From the NCBI GenBank assembly GCA_964453205.1, contig CAYVRC010000028.1:1-42932 (forward strand): a stretch of DNA of 42,932 nucleotides, read 5' to 3'. Made by a program: the position numbers and the translations under genes. Below the pieces are notes generated by a model. The model was not told the origin of the DNA. It searched no databases and was given only the letters and a program-made list of their open reading frames with translations. Of this stretch, positions 1 through 9,566 are shown piece after piece; the first letter of the stretch is position 1, and every line of letters starts with the position of its first letter. Origin of the DNA: Crateriforma sp964453205 (GTDB lineage: Bacteria > Planctomycetota > Planctomycetia > Pirellulales > Pirellulaceae).

Positions 1-1485
1 GCTCCGGCGAACCATGAGCACCGCCTCATCGCCTTCGTGGGCCGTTTCGACGACGCATCCATAGCGTTCTAGCAAGCGGTGGGCATCCTCGCGAACCTGT
101 TCGTCTTCATCGACGACCAAAATTCGCTTGCCTCGAAGGACGGCATTTTGATCCAGTTTCTCGTCGACCGGGACGGCCTCGAGTGGCGTCATTTTTTGAC
201 CGATCTGCTGGATCGTTCGCTTGATGTCTCGTGAATTTTGAAGGATCCGGCCGAGTCGGTCCATGACCTCGGGCGAGTGGCCGATGTAGCCTTCCATCAC
301 GTGCACGGCATCATTCAGAATCGCGTCGACGGGCATCGCGACGGCGCTGTGGATCGCGTCGCAGCTTTGCTGCGCGGTGTTGGCTTTCTGGGCGACCAGC
401 AACTCCAACGTGTTCAACGCCAACGCGATGTCCCGGGCGAAAATCTCCAGGAACTGCAGGTCGGTATCGCTGAAGGCGTGCGGCTCGGGACTTTCCACGT
501 TCAAGGTGCCGAGGACTTGGTCGTGCAGGATCAGCGGCACCGTCAACGAACTGCGTGAGCCGGCGACCCCGGGGATGAACAACGGATCGTTGACGACGTC
601 GCTGCAGACGTAACTGACGCCGGTCGCGGCGACGTATCCGGTGATGCCGTTGCCCTGGGGATGGGCCAGCAGTTTTCGGTCGGCGGCCTCCTGGTCGATG
701 CCGACGCTTAACAGCGGCATCAGATTCCCGGTCGCGTGCTCCAGCAAACGGATCTCGATGAACTCGAAATTCAGCAGGTCGCTCAAGTAATGCCGGATGT
801 TGTCTTTGAGCAACTCGATCCGCTCATCGACCTCCATCATGAAGATTTCAGCCGGACGGATGTCGGCCAGCTCCCGGCCCGCTTGGTGGATCGCTGCCAA
901 TTTCTGCTGCTGCATGATCTCGTCGGTGATGTCACCGACGGTCACGATCAGTTGCTTGGTCGCGTCGGGATACTGGATCGGCGCGGCGTGGACCTGAAAG
1001 TACCGGTTGTCCTGGGTGTGCAGCGTGCTGCTGCTCTCGTCGGAAATCGCCAGGGCGGTATGGAACGGACAGAAATCCGGCCCCATGATCTCCGGATCCC
1101 CCAGCAGTTGGTAGAACGACATGCCGACCTGCGACCCCTCTTCCCGACCGGCCCATTTCATCAGCCGGCGGTTGGCCCATAGCACCCGCATGTCCGCATC
1201 CAACAAGGCGACGCCTTCGGGCATGTCCCGCAACATCACGCCGGACTGGCAAATCCCACGAATTTCGCCGAGCTGCGGCAACTGCTCCGGAGAGATCCAG
1301 ACGCCGCTGAACGGGTCGTTGCCGATTTGATCGAGGGCATCGGACGCCGAATCGACCTGAACCAGCATGAACCGGTCGGCCCGAAGTAGTTCATCGGTCG
1401 GCGTCCCGATACAAATCAAGCGACCTTCACCGGAGGGCTGAAGTTGGTCGTCGAACTGGTCGTGTGTCTCACCCGAGAGAGACAT
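1..1485 (-). CDS. PAS-GAF-receiver signalling protein (3' end outside window)
   Basis: A cytoplasmic signalling protein of which 495 residues are visible; the reading frame is still open at the window edge. Residues 1-75 have a faint receiver-like look. Residues 80-190 form a PAS domain (MPEGVALLDADMRVLWANRR) and 205-365 a GAF domain ending in NVESPEPHAFSDTD. A helical stretch follows at 370-435. A receiver domain starts near residue 453 (KRILVVDEDEQ) and continues off the edge, so its phosphoacceptor Asp cannot be seen. No HATPase catalytic domain lies between GAF and receiver, so a kinase, if any, must follow the receiver or be separate. No membrane segment is visible. The ATG at 1485 was chosen because the frame is coding from there on. 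Ligand and partner are unknown. PAS, GAF and receiver calls are confident; the role is not. Confidence 0.8.
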   Translation of the reverse strand, partial: MSLSGETHDQFDDQLQPSGEGRLICIGTPTDELLRADRFMLVQVDSASDALDQIGNDPFSGVWISPEQLPQLGEIRGICQSGVMLRDMPEGVALLDADMRVLWANRRLMKWAGREEGSQVGMSFYQLLGDPEIMGPDFCPFHTALAISDESSSTLHTQDNRYFQVHAAPIQYPDATKQLIVTVGDITDEIMQQQKLAAIHQAGRELADIRPAEIFMMEVDERIELLKDNIRHYLSDLLNFEFIEIRLLEHATGNLMPLLSVGIDQEAADRKLLAHPQGNGITGYVAATGVSYVCSDVVNDPLFIPGVAGSRSSLTVPLILHDQVLGTLNVESPEPHAFSDTDLQFLEIFARDIALALNTLELLVAQKANTAQQSCDAIHSAVAMPVDAILNDAVHVMEGYIGHSPEVMDRLGRILQNSRDIKRTIQQIGQKMTPLEAVPVDEKLDQNAVLRGKRILVVDEDEQVREDAHRLLERYGCVVETAHEGDEAVLMVRRS

Positions 1486-2111
1486 CGATCTTCCCCACCC
1501 ACGAAAATCGGGACCGGCGAACCTGGTCGATCACCTTGAAACGTGATTCGACGCCACCGGACCCTGAGGGAACCGCGTTTTGCGATCCTTGAAAAACTGA
1601 TTCAGACTGATCATCGAAAAAAACACCGCCGAACGCCGCGAATTTCGTTCCAGGTTCTTCAGCGAGGGCGGGGTCCGTCAATCCTGACTTTTACGCTCCA
1701 GGTGCAATGTTCGGTTCGGCGCCAGTAAGGCGGCGGGCGGGCAAAATCTTTCACCTTAGGGCCGTCGCCAAAATGCTGCGGCTATTTCAATTGGTTTTCG
1801 CGATTCTGGCACCGGTGTTTTCCCGTCCACTTCGGTTCGTCGATCGTGTCGGGCGCCGCAAGGTGTTGTCAGTTTGGGTGCACTTCGGGGCCGGAAAAAG
1901 GCGTCCAATCGTTAGGCTGCCGGGCAGACCTTCGTCAGGCTGTTAATTCTTCCTGATTCACCCAAATTCACTTCCGTTATCGTTGACACCCCTCTGGAAG
2001 CGTCTACATTTGTGTCGCTGGGCAAAACCCGCCCAGAATACGCAGCCGTTAAACTCCCCTCGTATTTCTTCTGTTGCCCCCCGGGCTGTGAGACTTTTGG
2101 AGGTCTTTTTG
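1486..2111. other. Intergenic region between divergent genes, holding the YTV promoter
   Basis: These 626 bases separate the minus-strand signalling gene from the plus-strand YTV gene. No reading frame here looks coding on either strand. The only element I can support is the sigma-70-like promoter at 1983-2010 and the Shine-Dalgarno GGAGG at 2099-2103 just before the YTV start. Confidence 0.55.
1983..2010 (+). promoter_or_regulatory. Sigma-70-type promoter for the YTV gene
   Basis: A perfect -35 box TTGACA (1983-1988) is followed after 16 bases by TACATT (2005-2010), which matches TATAAT at four of six positions. It would give a leader of about 95 bases before the ATG at 2112. Confidence 0.55.
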
Positions 2112-4394
2112 ATGAAAGCCAACGTGCTTAAGAGCATTTTTGGACTGTGCGTCGCGATGTTGTTCGCTGCCACGGCCAGTGCGCAATGTGGTGATTGTGG
2201 AGGCTGCGACAGCGGCTCTGCTTGTGTCGGTAGTGGTTCCGTTTCGATGGGCAGTGGTGGCGGAGTTGCCGTCGGTGGTGCCTGTGGTCCGACTGTCACC
2301 TACCAGACCCAAACGGTCATGCAATCTCAATACGTCACGGAAACCCGCATGGTTCCGACGACGACTTATCAGCAGCAAACTCAGACGCGGATGAAAACCG
2401 TCACGAAGCAAGTTGCTCGCGTGGAAACGAAATCGGAAGAGTACACCGTCAACGTTCCGCAAACCCAGACTCGCACCGAGACCTACGACGTTCAAGTTGC
2501 CGTTCCTTACACCGAGGAAGAGGAATACACCGTTCAGGTTCCCGTCACGACCGAAGTCGAGCAATCGTACTCGGTGACCGTCCCCTACACCGAGATGACG
2601 ACTCAGTCGTACGAAGTCTCGGTCCCGAAGACGGAGCAAGTGGAGCAATCCTACTCGGTCCAAGTTCCTTACACCGAAACGCAAACTCGCACCTACACGG
2701 TCACCGTCCCCTATACCGAGCAAGTCGAGCAGACTTACACGGTTCAGGTCCCTGTCCAAAAGACCCGTGAAGAAACCTACACGGTTCAGGTTCCTTACAC
2801 CGAGCAAGTCGAACAAACTTACACGGTCAACGTTCCCGTGACGCAAACTCGCACCGAGACGTATCAAGTCTGCGTGCCCTACACCGAAACGGTCACGCAA
2901 TCTTACACGGTTCAGGTTCCCTACCAGCAAACGCGTGAGCAAACCTACGTCGTCAACGTGCCCTACACCGAAACGGTGGAACAACCGTATTCGGTTTCGG
3001 TTCCCTACACCGAACAGGTCGCTCAGACCTACTCGGTGCAAGTCCCCTACACCGAACAAGTCGCTCAGACTTACACGGTGCAAGTCCCGGTTCAAGAGAC
3101 CAAGACCGGCTACCGAAACGTCACCACGTGCGTCCCGGTTCAGTCGACTCGCACGGTCACCAAGGACATGGGCAGCTATCAGTGCCAAGCCGTCGTCAGC
3201 GATAGCGGCGCGGGCATGGTCGACGGCGGATCGGCTTGCGGAGGGTGTGGAAGCTGCGGCGGATGCACCACCAGCTGCGGTTGTGGAAGCAGCTGCGGCG
3301 GATGCGACAGCGGTTGTGGCGGCGGCGTCGTCGGCGGTTCGGCTTGCGGACCGACGATCAGCTATCGTCAGGTCTACGTGCCCAACCTGGTCACCGAAGA
3401 AGTTCCTGTGACCACGTATCAGCAGCAAACGACCGAGGTCCCTTACACCTACAACGTGACCAGCTACACCACGGAAACGAAGACTCGAATGGTTCCGGTA
3501 CAAAAGTGCCGCACCGAGACTCGTGAGCGTATGGTCAACGTTACCAAGTACCGTACCGAACAACGCACTCGCAGCGTTGCCGTTCAGCGGACCCGTCAAG
3601 AAACGCGTACGCGTCAATACACCGTCAACCTGTGCAAAACCGAAACCCGCACCCGCGAAGTTCCCGTCACTCGCACTCGCATGGAAACTCGCACCCGCGA
3701 AGTTCCTTACACGACGATGACGCAAGAGACTCGTTCTCGCATGGTTTCGGTTCAGAAATGCCGCACCGAGCAACGGACTCGTACCGTTCCTTACACCGAA
3801 ATGGCCACCGAGACTCGTACTCGCATGGTTTCGGTTCAGAAGACGCGTCAAGAAGAACGCACGCAAGAATACACCGTCACTAAGTGCCGCACCGAGGAAC
3901 GCACCAAAATGGTCCCCGTGACCACCATGGTCACCGAGACTCGCACGCGTGAAGTTCCGGTCCAAAAGACTCGTACGGAAACCCGCACTCGCATGGTTCC
4001 CCAAACGACGATGACGACCGAAACCCGCACTCGTACGGTCAACAAGACCCGCATGGAGACGCAGCAGCGTACCCGTCAGGTCAATTACACCGTCAATGTC
4101 CCGGAAACCCGCACCCGAACTTACAACGTCACCGTCTGCGATACGGTGACCGAAGAAGTTCCGGAAACCTACACCGTTTGCGTCCCCGTGACGACGATGA
4201 AGGAAGTTTCCGTTCAAGTCTGCAAGCAGGTTCCGACGACCGTTCAGGTTCCTGTCTACAGCTACCCCGCTGCTAGCACCGCTCCGGCGATGCAATCGGC
4301 TCCCGTCATGATGGAATCCGCTCCGATGATGAGTGCTCCCGTCATGCAATCGGCTCCGATGGCGACGGGTGCCGGTTGCACGAACTGCAACTAG
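2112..4394 (+). CDS. Secreted YTV-repeat cell-surface protein
   Basis: A 760-residue, extremely repetitive exported protein. Residues 1-24 form a signal peptide with a hydrophobic core and an ASA-Q cleavage site. A Cys/Gly-rich patch follows (CGDCGGCDSGSAC). The first half consists of tandem units of about 12-14 residues built on YTVQVPYTEQVEQ. A second Cys/Gly-rich block lies near residues 375-415. The second half has Arg-rich units such as TRTREVPVTRTRMETRTREVP-like segments. The tail is Met/Pro/Ala-rich and ends CTNCN. This matches the YTV repeat family, described from Rhodopirellula-type planctomycetes and associated with their cell walls. Conserved Cys pairs suggest disulfide cross-linking (inference). 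The ATG at 2112 was chosen over upstream in-frame codons because GGAGG lies 8 bases before it and the signal peptide begins there. It is a lineage marker for the contig. The exact structural role is not known. Confidence 0.85.
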   Translation: MKANVLKSIFGLCVAMLFAATASAQCGDCGGCDSGSACVGSGSVSMGSGGGVAVGGACGPTVTYQTQTVMQSQYVTETRMVPTTTYQQQTQTRMKTVTKQVARVETKSEEYTVNVPQTQTRTETYDVQVAVPYTEEEEYTVQVPVTTEVEQSYSVTVPYTEMTTQSYEVSVPKTEQVEQSYSVQVPYTETQTRTYTVTVPYTEQVEQTYTVQVPVQKTREETYTVQVPYTEQVEQTYTVNVPVTQTRTETYQVCVPYTETVTQSYTVQVPYQQTREQTYVVNVPYTETVEQPYSVSVPYTEQVAQTYSVQVPYTEQVAQTYTVQVPVQETKTGYRNVTTCVPVQSTRTVTKDMGSYQCQAVVSDSGAGMVDGGSACGGCGSCGGCTTSCGCGSSCGGCDSGCGGGVVGGSACGPTISYRQVYVPNLVTEEVPVTTYQQQTTEVPYTYNVTSYTTETKTRMVPVQKCRTETRERMVNVTKYRTEQRTRSVAVQRTRQETRTRQYTVNLCKTETRTREVPVTRTRMETRTREVPYTTMTQETRSRMVSVQKCRTEQRTRTVPYTEMATETRTRMVSVQKTRQEERTQEYTVTKCRTEERTKMVPVTTMVTETRTREVPVQKTRTETRTRMVPQTTMTTETRTRTVNKTRMETQQRTRQVNYTVNVPETRTRTYNVTVCDTVTEEVPETYTVCVPVTTMKEVSVQVCKQVPTTVQVPVYSYPAASTAPAMQSAPVMMESAPMMSAPVMQSAPMATGAGCTNCN

Positions 4395-4446
4395 TCCCAC
4401 GGACCATCGGATACGCGTCATTCACGAATGACGCGAACGAATACGG

Positions 4447-4478
4447 CCCCGAGACGTTTCGACGTCTCGGGGTTTTTT
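4447..4478 (+). terminator. Rho-independent terminator after the YTV gene
   Basis: A perfect 10-bp stem CCCCGAGACG / CGTCTCGGGG with a 6-base loop (TTTCGA) is followed directly by TTTTTT. It lies 52 bases after the YTV stop and 2 bases before the run of N. Confidence 0.9.
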
Positions 4479-4480
4479 CG

Positions 4481-4580
4481 NNNNNNNNNNNNNNNNNNNN
4501 NNNNNNNNNNNNNNNNNNNNNNNNNNNNNNNNNNNNNNNNNNNNNNNNNNNNNNNNNNNNNNNNNNNNNNNNNNNNNNNN
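4481..4580. other. Assembly gap of 100 N
   Basis: Exactly 100 N, the conventional placeholder for a scaffold join of unknown length. Any reading frame drawn across it is artificial, and genes may be missing between the YTV protein and the efflux operon. The flanks 4395-4480 and 4581-4783 hold only the terminator, an inverted repeat at 4611 and the leader of the efflux adaptor gene. Confidence 0.97.
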
Positions 4581-4610
4581 TACCGGACAAGGCCCTCGCC
4601 TTGGTGAGTC

Positions 4611-4637
4611 CGTTGTGGACAGAATCTGTCCACGACG
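4611..4637. repeat. Inverted repeat upstream of the efflux operon
   Basis: CGTTGTGGACAG-AAT-CTGTCCACGACG is a 12-base inverted repeat with one G-T wobble and a 3-base centre, 146 bases before the adaptor start. No T-run follows, so it is not a simple terminator. It could be an operator for a metal-responsive regulator or an RNA hairpin; nothing in the sequence decides between these. Confidence 0.5.
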
Positions 4638-4783
4638 GTGGTGAATGTCTTTCTCTTGCTCGAGGTCTTCGATCGAAAAAACGTCTCCGACAAGGGGAAT
4701 ACCGCGTTTCGGGCCAGCGGCACGGTTCGTGCTTTGACCAACGACCGAACCGATGTCGATCATCATCCTCACAGCGAATTTCG

Positions 4784-6301
4784 ATGCCCAACGTCGCAGC
4801 CGAGCACACCGCACGTCAATCAGAATCAACCGTGGAGCCGAAATCGGGGCCCCTGCAAGCGATCGGGAAAGTCGCGCCGACCCTGTTCGTATTCGCGGTC
4901 ATGGGAGCCGGTTGGCTGGTGGTTCACGAGATCAACACCGGAGGACAACTCGAGGAAGGGGGCGTCCTCGTCGAAGAAGCCGCCATCCCCGATTCGCTTA
5001 CCCTCCCCGAGGGGAAACTCCGAGCCGCGAAGTTCGAAGCCGTGCCGGTGCAGATGCAGGTCATCGAGCACGTCCACACGGTCCCCGGTCGTATCCGCTA
5101 CGACGAGACCAAGCACGTCGACGTGAAAGCTCCGATGGACGGCATCCTGGCGGAAATACTCGTCGCCCCGGGCGATCCTGTCGAAAGCGGCCAATTACTC
5201 GCCGTGCTTCGCAGTCCTGAGATCGGACAAGCCCGCGCGGAGATCCTGAAGCGTCGAAAAGCACGTGAGATCGCACAACAAAGGTTTGAGCGTGAATCGA
5301 CACTGGCCGACAACTTGGAACAAATGTCCGTCATGCTGGATCAAGGCCGGCCGATCGACTCGATCGAAAACGCTTTTCGCGATCGAGCGTTGGGATCGTA
5401 CCGGCAAGAGATCTTGTCCGCGTACACCAAGATGCAACTCGCATCGGATTTGTTGAACAAGCTTCAGCCGTTGGCCGATTCTGGGGCGGTTTCAGGTCGC
5501 ACCGTCCGGGAGCGAGAAGCCGAACGTCAGATGGCCGAAACGGAATTTCGCACCGCGCGCGATCAAGCCGCCTTTGCCGTCGAGCAAGCCGAAATGAAAG
5601 CACAGGCCGAGTTGTCCGACGCCGATCGCCAACTCAACCTCGCTTGGCAAGCCGTCGAAACCTTGCTCGGCTACAAGGAAGACAAATACAGTGCGAATCT
5701 CAGTGACGAGGACGCCCTGTCGAGACTGGAAGTTCGTGCCCCGTTCGCCGGTTCTGTGGAATCACGTGCGTTTGCGAACAATGAACGAGTGACGCGGGGC
5801 GATTCGCTGATCGTGTTGGCCGATACCGATTCGCTCTACGTCGCGGCCAGCATTCGCGAAAGTGATTGGTCGGCCGTGTCGCTCGATCAAGGAACCGCGG
5901 TGTCGGTGATGGTTCCCGCGCTGAGTGATCGAGTCTTCGAAGCTCGCGTTCGATACTTCGGCCGTGAAATGCAGGCCGACACGAATTCGGTTCCGCTGCT
6001 GGCGGTCATCGAGAACAGCGAAGGGCTGCTCCGTCCGGGCATGTTTGTCCGCGTCACGATTCCGATCGGTGACGCTTGCCAGGTGATCTCCGTGAAACCC
6101 GAATCGGTGGTACGGCACGACAATCAATCGTTCGTGTTCATCGACGAAAGCGGCGGCACGTTTCGACGGGTCGATGTGTCGACCGGTCGAGCGTCCGAAG
6201 ATTGGATCGAAATCACCGCAGGCTTGTCGCCCGGTCAACGGGTCGTCACCCGGGGCGCGTTCTTGCTGAAATCCGAGTTGCTGTTGCAGGGCGAAGAATA
6301 G
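4784..6301 (+). CDS. RND efflux periplasmic adaptor (CzcB/CusB type)
   Basis: A 505-residue membrane-fusion protein that links an inner-membrane RND pump to an outer-membrane channel. An N-terminal membrane anchor is seen near residues 28-46 (FVFAVMGAGWLVV). The two half-lipoyl motifs are visible: HVDVKAPMDGILAEILVAPG with the downstream PVESGQLLAVLRSPE, and later RLEVRAPFAGSVESRAFANN. Between them is a long charged helical hairpin. A beta-barrel and membrane-proximal part follow to the C-terminus. The start at 4784 (MPNVAAEH) was taken because the frame upstream runs into the assembly gap. The pump gene begins 11 bases after the stop, so the two form an operon. The family handles cations such as Cu, Ag, Co, Zn or Cd; the substrate here cannot be read. 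No intact outer-membrane factor gene accompanies it in the window. Confidence 0.85.
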   Translation: MPNVAAEHTARQSESTVEPKSGPLQAIGKVAPTLFVFAVMGAGWLVVHEINTGGQLEEGGVLVEEAAIPDSLTLPEGKLRAAKFEAVPVQMQVIEHVHTVPGRIRYDETKHVDVKAPMDGILAEILVAPGDPVESGQLLAVLRSPEIGQARAEILKRRKAREIAQQRFERESTLADNLEQMSVMLDQGRPIDSIENAFRDRALGSYRQEILSAYTKMQLASDLLNKLQPLADSGAVSGRTVREREAERQMAETEFRTARDQAAFAVEQAEMKAQAELSDADRQLNLAWQAVETLLGYKEDKYSANLSDEDALSRLEVRAPFAGSVESRAFANNERVTRGDSLIVLADTDSLYVAASIRESDWSAVSLDQGTAVSVMVPALSDRVFEARVRYFGREMQADTNSVPLLAVIENSEGLLRPGMFVRVTIPIGDACQVISVKPESVVRHDNQSFVFIDESGGTFRRVDVSTGRASEDWIEITAGLSPGQRVVTRGAFLLKSELLLQGEE

Positions 6302-6312
6302 GCCCTGACACC

Positions 6313-9300
6313 ATGCTGACCAAACTCATTGAATTCTCCGTCATTAATCGCGGTCTCGTCATCATCCTGACGCTGTTGATGGCTGGTGCGGGTGTGTATT
6401 CGGCGTCGAAGTTGCCGATCGATGCCGTGCCCGACATGACGAACGTACAAGTGCAGGTGGTCACCGACGCGGGGTCACTCTCGCCCGTCGAGGTCGAGCG
6501 TTACGTCACGTACCCCGTCGAGAACACGATGGGCGGTTTGCCCGATGTCGAGGAGCTCCGTAGCGTTTCCAAGTTCGGCGTCTCGGTGGTCACGATCGTG
6601 TTCGAAGAAGGAACGGACATCTATCGGGCGCGTCAATTGGTTGCCGAGCGTTTGCCGGACGCGGCGGCGGTGATTCCGCCCGAGTACGGCACGCCGACCG
6701 TCGGTCCGCTGACGACCGCACTCGGCGAGATCTTGCAGTTCGAGGTCCGCAGTGCCAAGCATTCGCCGATGGAGTTGCGAACGATGCTGGAATGGGATAT
6801 CTCCCCTCGACTTCGTGAAGTCGCCGGGGTGACCGAGGTCAATACGCACGGCGGCTATTACAAGACGTTCGAGGTCCAACCCGACCCCGATCGCATGACC
6901 AGCTATGGCATCCCGATGGACCTGTTGTTCGCGCGTTTGCGAAACAACAACAACACCTCCGGCGGCGGCTACGTCATTCATCACGGCGAGCAACGCTTCA
7001 TCCGTGGCGTCTCCCTGTTGGAATGTGCCGACGACATCGAATCCGTCGTCATCCGGCGGGAACCCGATGGTAATCCGATCCTGGTTCGCGACATCGCCAA
7101 AGTCAGCATCCAACCGATGACTCGTCAGGGTGCCGTCACCCGCGATGGCCGTGGCGAAATCGTCACCGGACTGGTGATGATGTTGATCGGTGAAAACTCG
7201 CGTGAGGTCGTGGCCGCGGCCAAGAAACGTCTTCAAGAAATCGAAGCGACCTTACCCGAGGGCGTCGACTTGGAGGTCACCTATGACCGCGCTTCGCTGA
7301 TCGGACGAACGCTCAAGACGGTCCTCACCAACCTCACCGAAGGCGGCATGTTGGTGATCCTCGTGCTGTTGCTGATGCTGGGCAACTTGAGAGCCGGAAT
7401 CATTGTGGCCCTGGCCATCCCGCTGTCGATGCTGTTCGCAACCAACATCATGCTGGCATCCGGAGTGACCGCCAGTTTGATGAGCCTCGGCGCGATCGAT
7501 TTCGGGTTGATCGTCGACAGCAGCGTCATCATGGTCGAGAACTGCATCCGCAAGTTGTCACACGATAATGGCGATGCGCCCCATGCCGACATCATTCGCG
7601 ACGCGGCGGTAGAGGTTCGCAAGCCGACGATGTTCGGCGAACTCATCATCGCTGTGGTGTTCTTGCCGATCTTGTTGCTCGAAGGCACCGAGGGCAAGCT
7701 GTTTCGTCCCATGGCGTTGACGGTCCTGTTCGCCCTGGGCGGTTCGATGATCTTGTCGCTGTCGTTCATGCCCGCCATGGCGTCGATCTTCTTGCCAAAG
7801 AAAATGAGCGAGGAAGAGAACGTTCTGATCCGCTTGGTCAAATGGATCTACGAACCGATCGTCACCCGGGCGATCAAGCATCCGGTCGTGACGATCGCTA
7901 CGGCACTCACCCTGTTCGTGATCAGTTTGCCGATGGGTGCGAACTTGGGCGCCGAGTTCATGCCGCGACTGGAAGAGGGCGACTTGTTAGTCGAAGCGCT
8001 GCGTCTGCCGAGTGCGACACTGGAAGGTTCGATCGAAATGTCGACGCAGATCGAGAATATTCTGAAGGAGTATCCCGAAGTCAAAACCGTTTTCTCGAAA
8101 ACGGGTCGTCCCGAGATCGCCAACGACGTGATGGGCGTTCACCAAACCGACGTTTGGGTGCTGCTCCATCCGATCCCCCAATGGCCGACGCCCAAGACGC
8201 GAAACGATTTGATCGAGGAAATGTCAGCGGAGCTGAATGCCAACGTCCCGGGAGTGGCCTTCGGTTTCACTCAGCCCATCGAGATGCGCGTCGACGAACT
8301 GGTCGCGGGCGTGAAAGCCGATGTCGCCGTGTTGCTGTACGGCGACGACATGGAAGTGCTCGGCGTCAAGGGCAAGGAAATCGAAGCCGTCCTCCGCTCG
8401 ATCCCCGGTGCCGTGGACGTCAAAGCGGACTACCAAGCCAATCTGTCAACGTTGACCATCCAAACGAAGCCGCAAGCGTTGGCGCAATACGGCATCGACG
8501 CGCGAGTCGTCTTGGACGTGGTTTCCTCGCTGGGCGGACATCAAGTCGGTCAGATTTACGAAGGGAGGGCGCGCTACCCGATCATGGTTCGCGTCCCGGA
8601 AAAATGGCGAGAGAACTTATCGTTGCTTGAACAGGTGCCGGTCGCGGACGGCAACGGCCAGCCGGTTCCGTTGAAAGAACTAGCCGACATCCGTCTGGAA
8701 GAAACACCGCCGTCGATCGAGCACGAAGGCAACCGCCGCCGCACGTTCATCTCGGCGAACGTACGCGGACGCGACGTGGCGACGTTCGTCACTGAAGCCC
8801 AACGGGTGGTCCCCGAAAAGGTGGACATTCCACCCGGCTATGAAATCCGTTGGGGGGGCGATTTCGAGAATTTGCAATCCGCCAGCCGTCGACTTGCCAT
8901 CATCACACCGATCGTGCTGATCATCATCATGTTGTTGTTGCACACCAGTCTCGGGTCGATGCGACTCGCTTTCTTGATTTTCTTGGCCGTTCCGATGGCC
9001 GCGTCAGGCGGCGTGATCGCGTTGTATCTTCGCGACATGCCGTTCAGCATCTCCGCCGGGGTCGGATTCATCGCCTTGTTCGGTGTCGCGGTGCTCAACG
9101 GTTTGGTTTGGGTCAGTGCCGCGGAGCATCTTCGTGAAACCGGCATGCCACTCGGCCTTGTGGCACACGAAACGGCACTCGTCCGCTTGCGTCCCGTATT
9201 GATGACGGCCCTCGTTGCGAGTCTGGGTTTCTTGCCGATGGCATTGTCGACGAGCGACGGAGCGGAGATGCAGCGACCGCTCGCGACGGTCGTAATCGGT

Positions 9301-9423
9301 GGACTGATCACGTCCACGTTGTTGACTTCGCTGTTCGTTCCCTGCGTTTACCCTTGGTTCGCACGCGGCCTTGAGCGTGTGAAATTGACACGTCACGGAG
9401 AGCCCGACCCGACGTTGCACTGA
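6313..9423 (+). CDS. Heavy-metal RND efflux pump (CzcA/CusA family)
   Basis: A 1036-residue inner-membrane proton/cation antiporter, the usual length for the heavy-metal RND family. It starts MLTKLIEFSVINRGLVI and carries the N-terminal LPIDAVPDMTNVQVQV signature. The fourth transmembrane helix has DFGLIVDSSVIMVEN, with the Asp, Asp and Glu typical of metal-type RND pumps. Two periplasmic domains separate two groups of membrane helices, the second near residues 850-1010. The ATG at 6313 lies 11 bases after the adaptor stop; longer frames overlap the adaptor and were rejected. Metal substrate is unknown. It converges with the response-regulator gene downstream. In the 143 bases between them only a small CCACC/GGTGG hairpin (9432-9444) without a T-run is seen. 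Confidence 0.9.
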   Translation: MLTKLIEFSVINRGLVIILTLLMAGAGVYSASKLPIDAVPDMTNVQVQVVTDAGSLSPVEVERYVTYPVENTMGGLPDVEELRSVSKFGVSVVTIVFEEGTDIYRARQLVAERLPDAAAVIPPEYGTPTVGPLTTALGEILQFEVRSAKHSPMELRTMLEWDISPRLREVAGVTEVNTHGGYYKTFEVQPDPDRMTSYGIPMDLLFARLRNNNNTSGGGYVIHHGEQRFIRGVSLLECADDIESVVIRREPDGNPILVRDIAKVSIQPMTRQGAVTRDGRGEIVTGLVMMLIGENSREVVAAAKKRLQEIEATLPEGVDLEVTYDRASLIGRTLKTVLTNLTEGGMLVILVLLLMLGNLRAGIIVALAIPLSMLFATNIMLASGVTASLMSLGAIDFGLIVDSSVIMVENCIRKLSHDNGDAPHADIIRDAAVEVRKPTMFGELIIAVVFLPILLLEGTEGKLFRPMALTVLFALGGSMILSLSFMPAMASIFLPKKMSEEENVLIRLVKWIYEPIVTRAIKHPVVTIATALTLFVISLPMGANLGAEFMPRLEEGDLLVEALRLPSATLEGSIEMSTQIENILKEYPEVKTVFSKTGRPEIANDVMGVHQTDVWVLLHPIPQWPTPKTRNDLIEEMSAELNANVPGVAFGFTQPIEMRVDELVAGVKADVAVLLYGDDMEVLGVKGKEIEAVLRSIPGAVDVKADYQANLSTLTIQTKPQALAQYGIDARVVLDVVSSLGGHQVGQIYEGRARYPIMVRVPEKWRENLSLLEQVPVADGNGQPVPLKELADIRLEETPPSIEHEGNRRRTFISANVRGRDVATFVTEAQRVVPEKVDIPPGYEIRWGGDFENLQSASRRLAIITPIVLIIIMLLLHTSLGSMRLAFLIFLAVPMAASGGVIALYLRDMPFSISAGVGFIALFGVAVLNGLVWVSAAEHLRETGMPLGLVAHETALVRLRPVLMTALVASLGFLPMALSTSDGAEMQRPLATVVIGGLITSTLLTSLFVPCVYPWFARGLERVKLTRHGEPDPTLH

Positions 9424-9566
9424 GCGCAGAACCACCCGCGGTGGACGGCGTGGGACGACCTCGTTCCGTCGGCAACAGTCCTGAACACTCCGATGATTGA
9501 TTCGGTCCTGTGACTCGTTTTCCTCGTCGACTTGGGCGATCCGATACGCAGGACGCATTCGCTCGA

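Noticed and set aside
2400..3100. Short direct repeats that could suggest a CRISPR array
   Set aside because: The period is about 36-42 bases but copies are imperfect, lack unique spacers and lie in frame inside a protein gene.
2049..4421. A 790-residue open frame antisense to the YTV gene
   Set aside because: It is a by-product of the repeats: a repeated codon pattern without stops on one strand stays open on the other. No ribosome site and biased, Arg/Asp-rich translation.
4376..4783. N-terminal extension of the efflux adaptor running back through the N block
   Set aside because: It depends on translating N and on the terminator region; the real start is the ATG at 4784.
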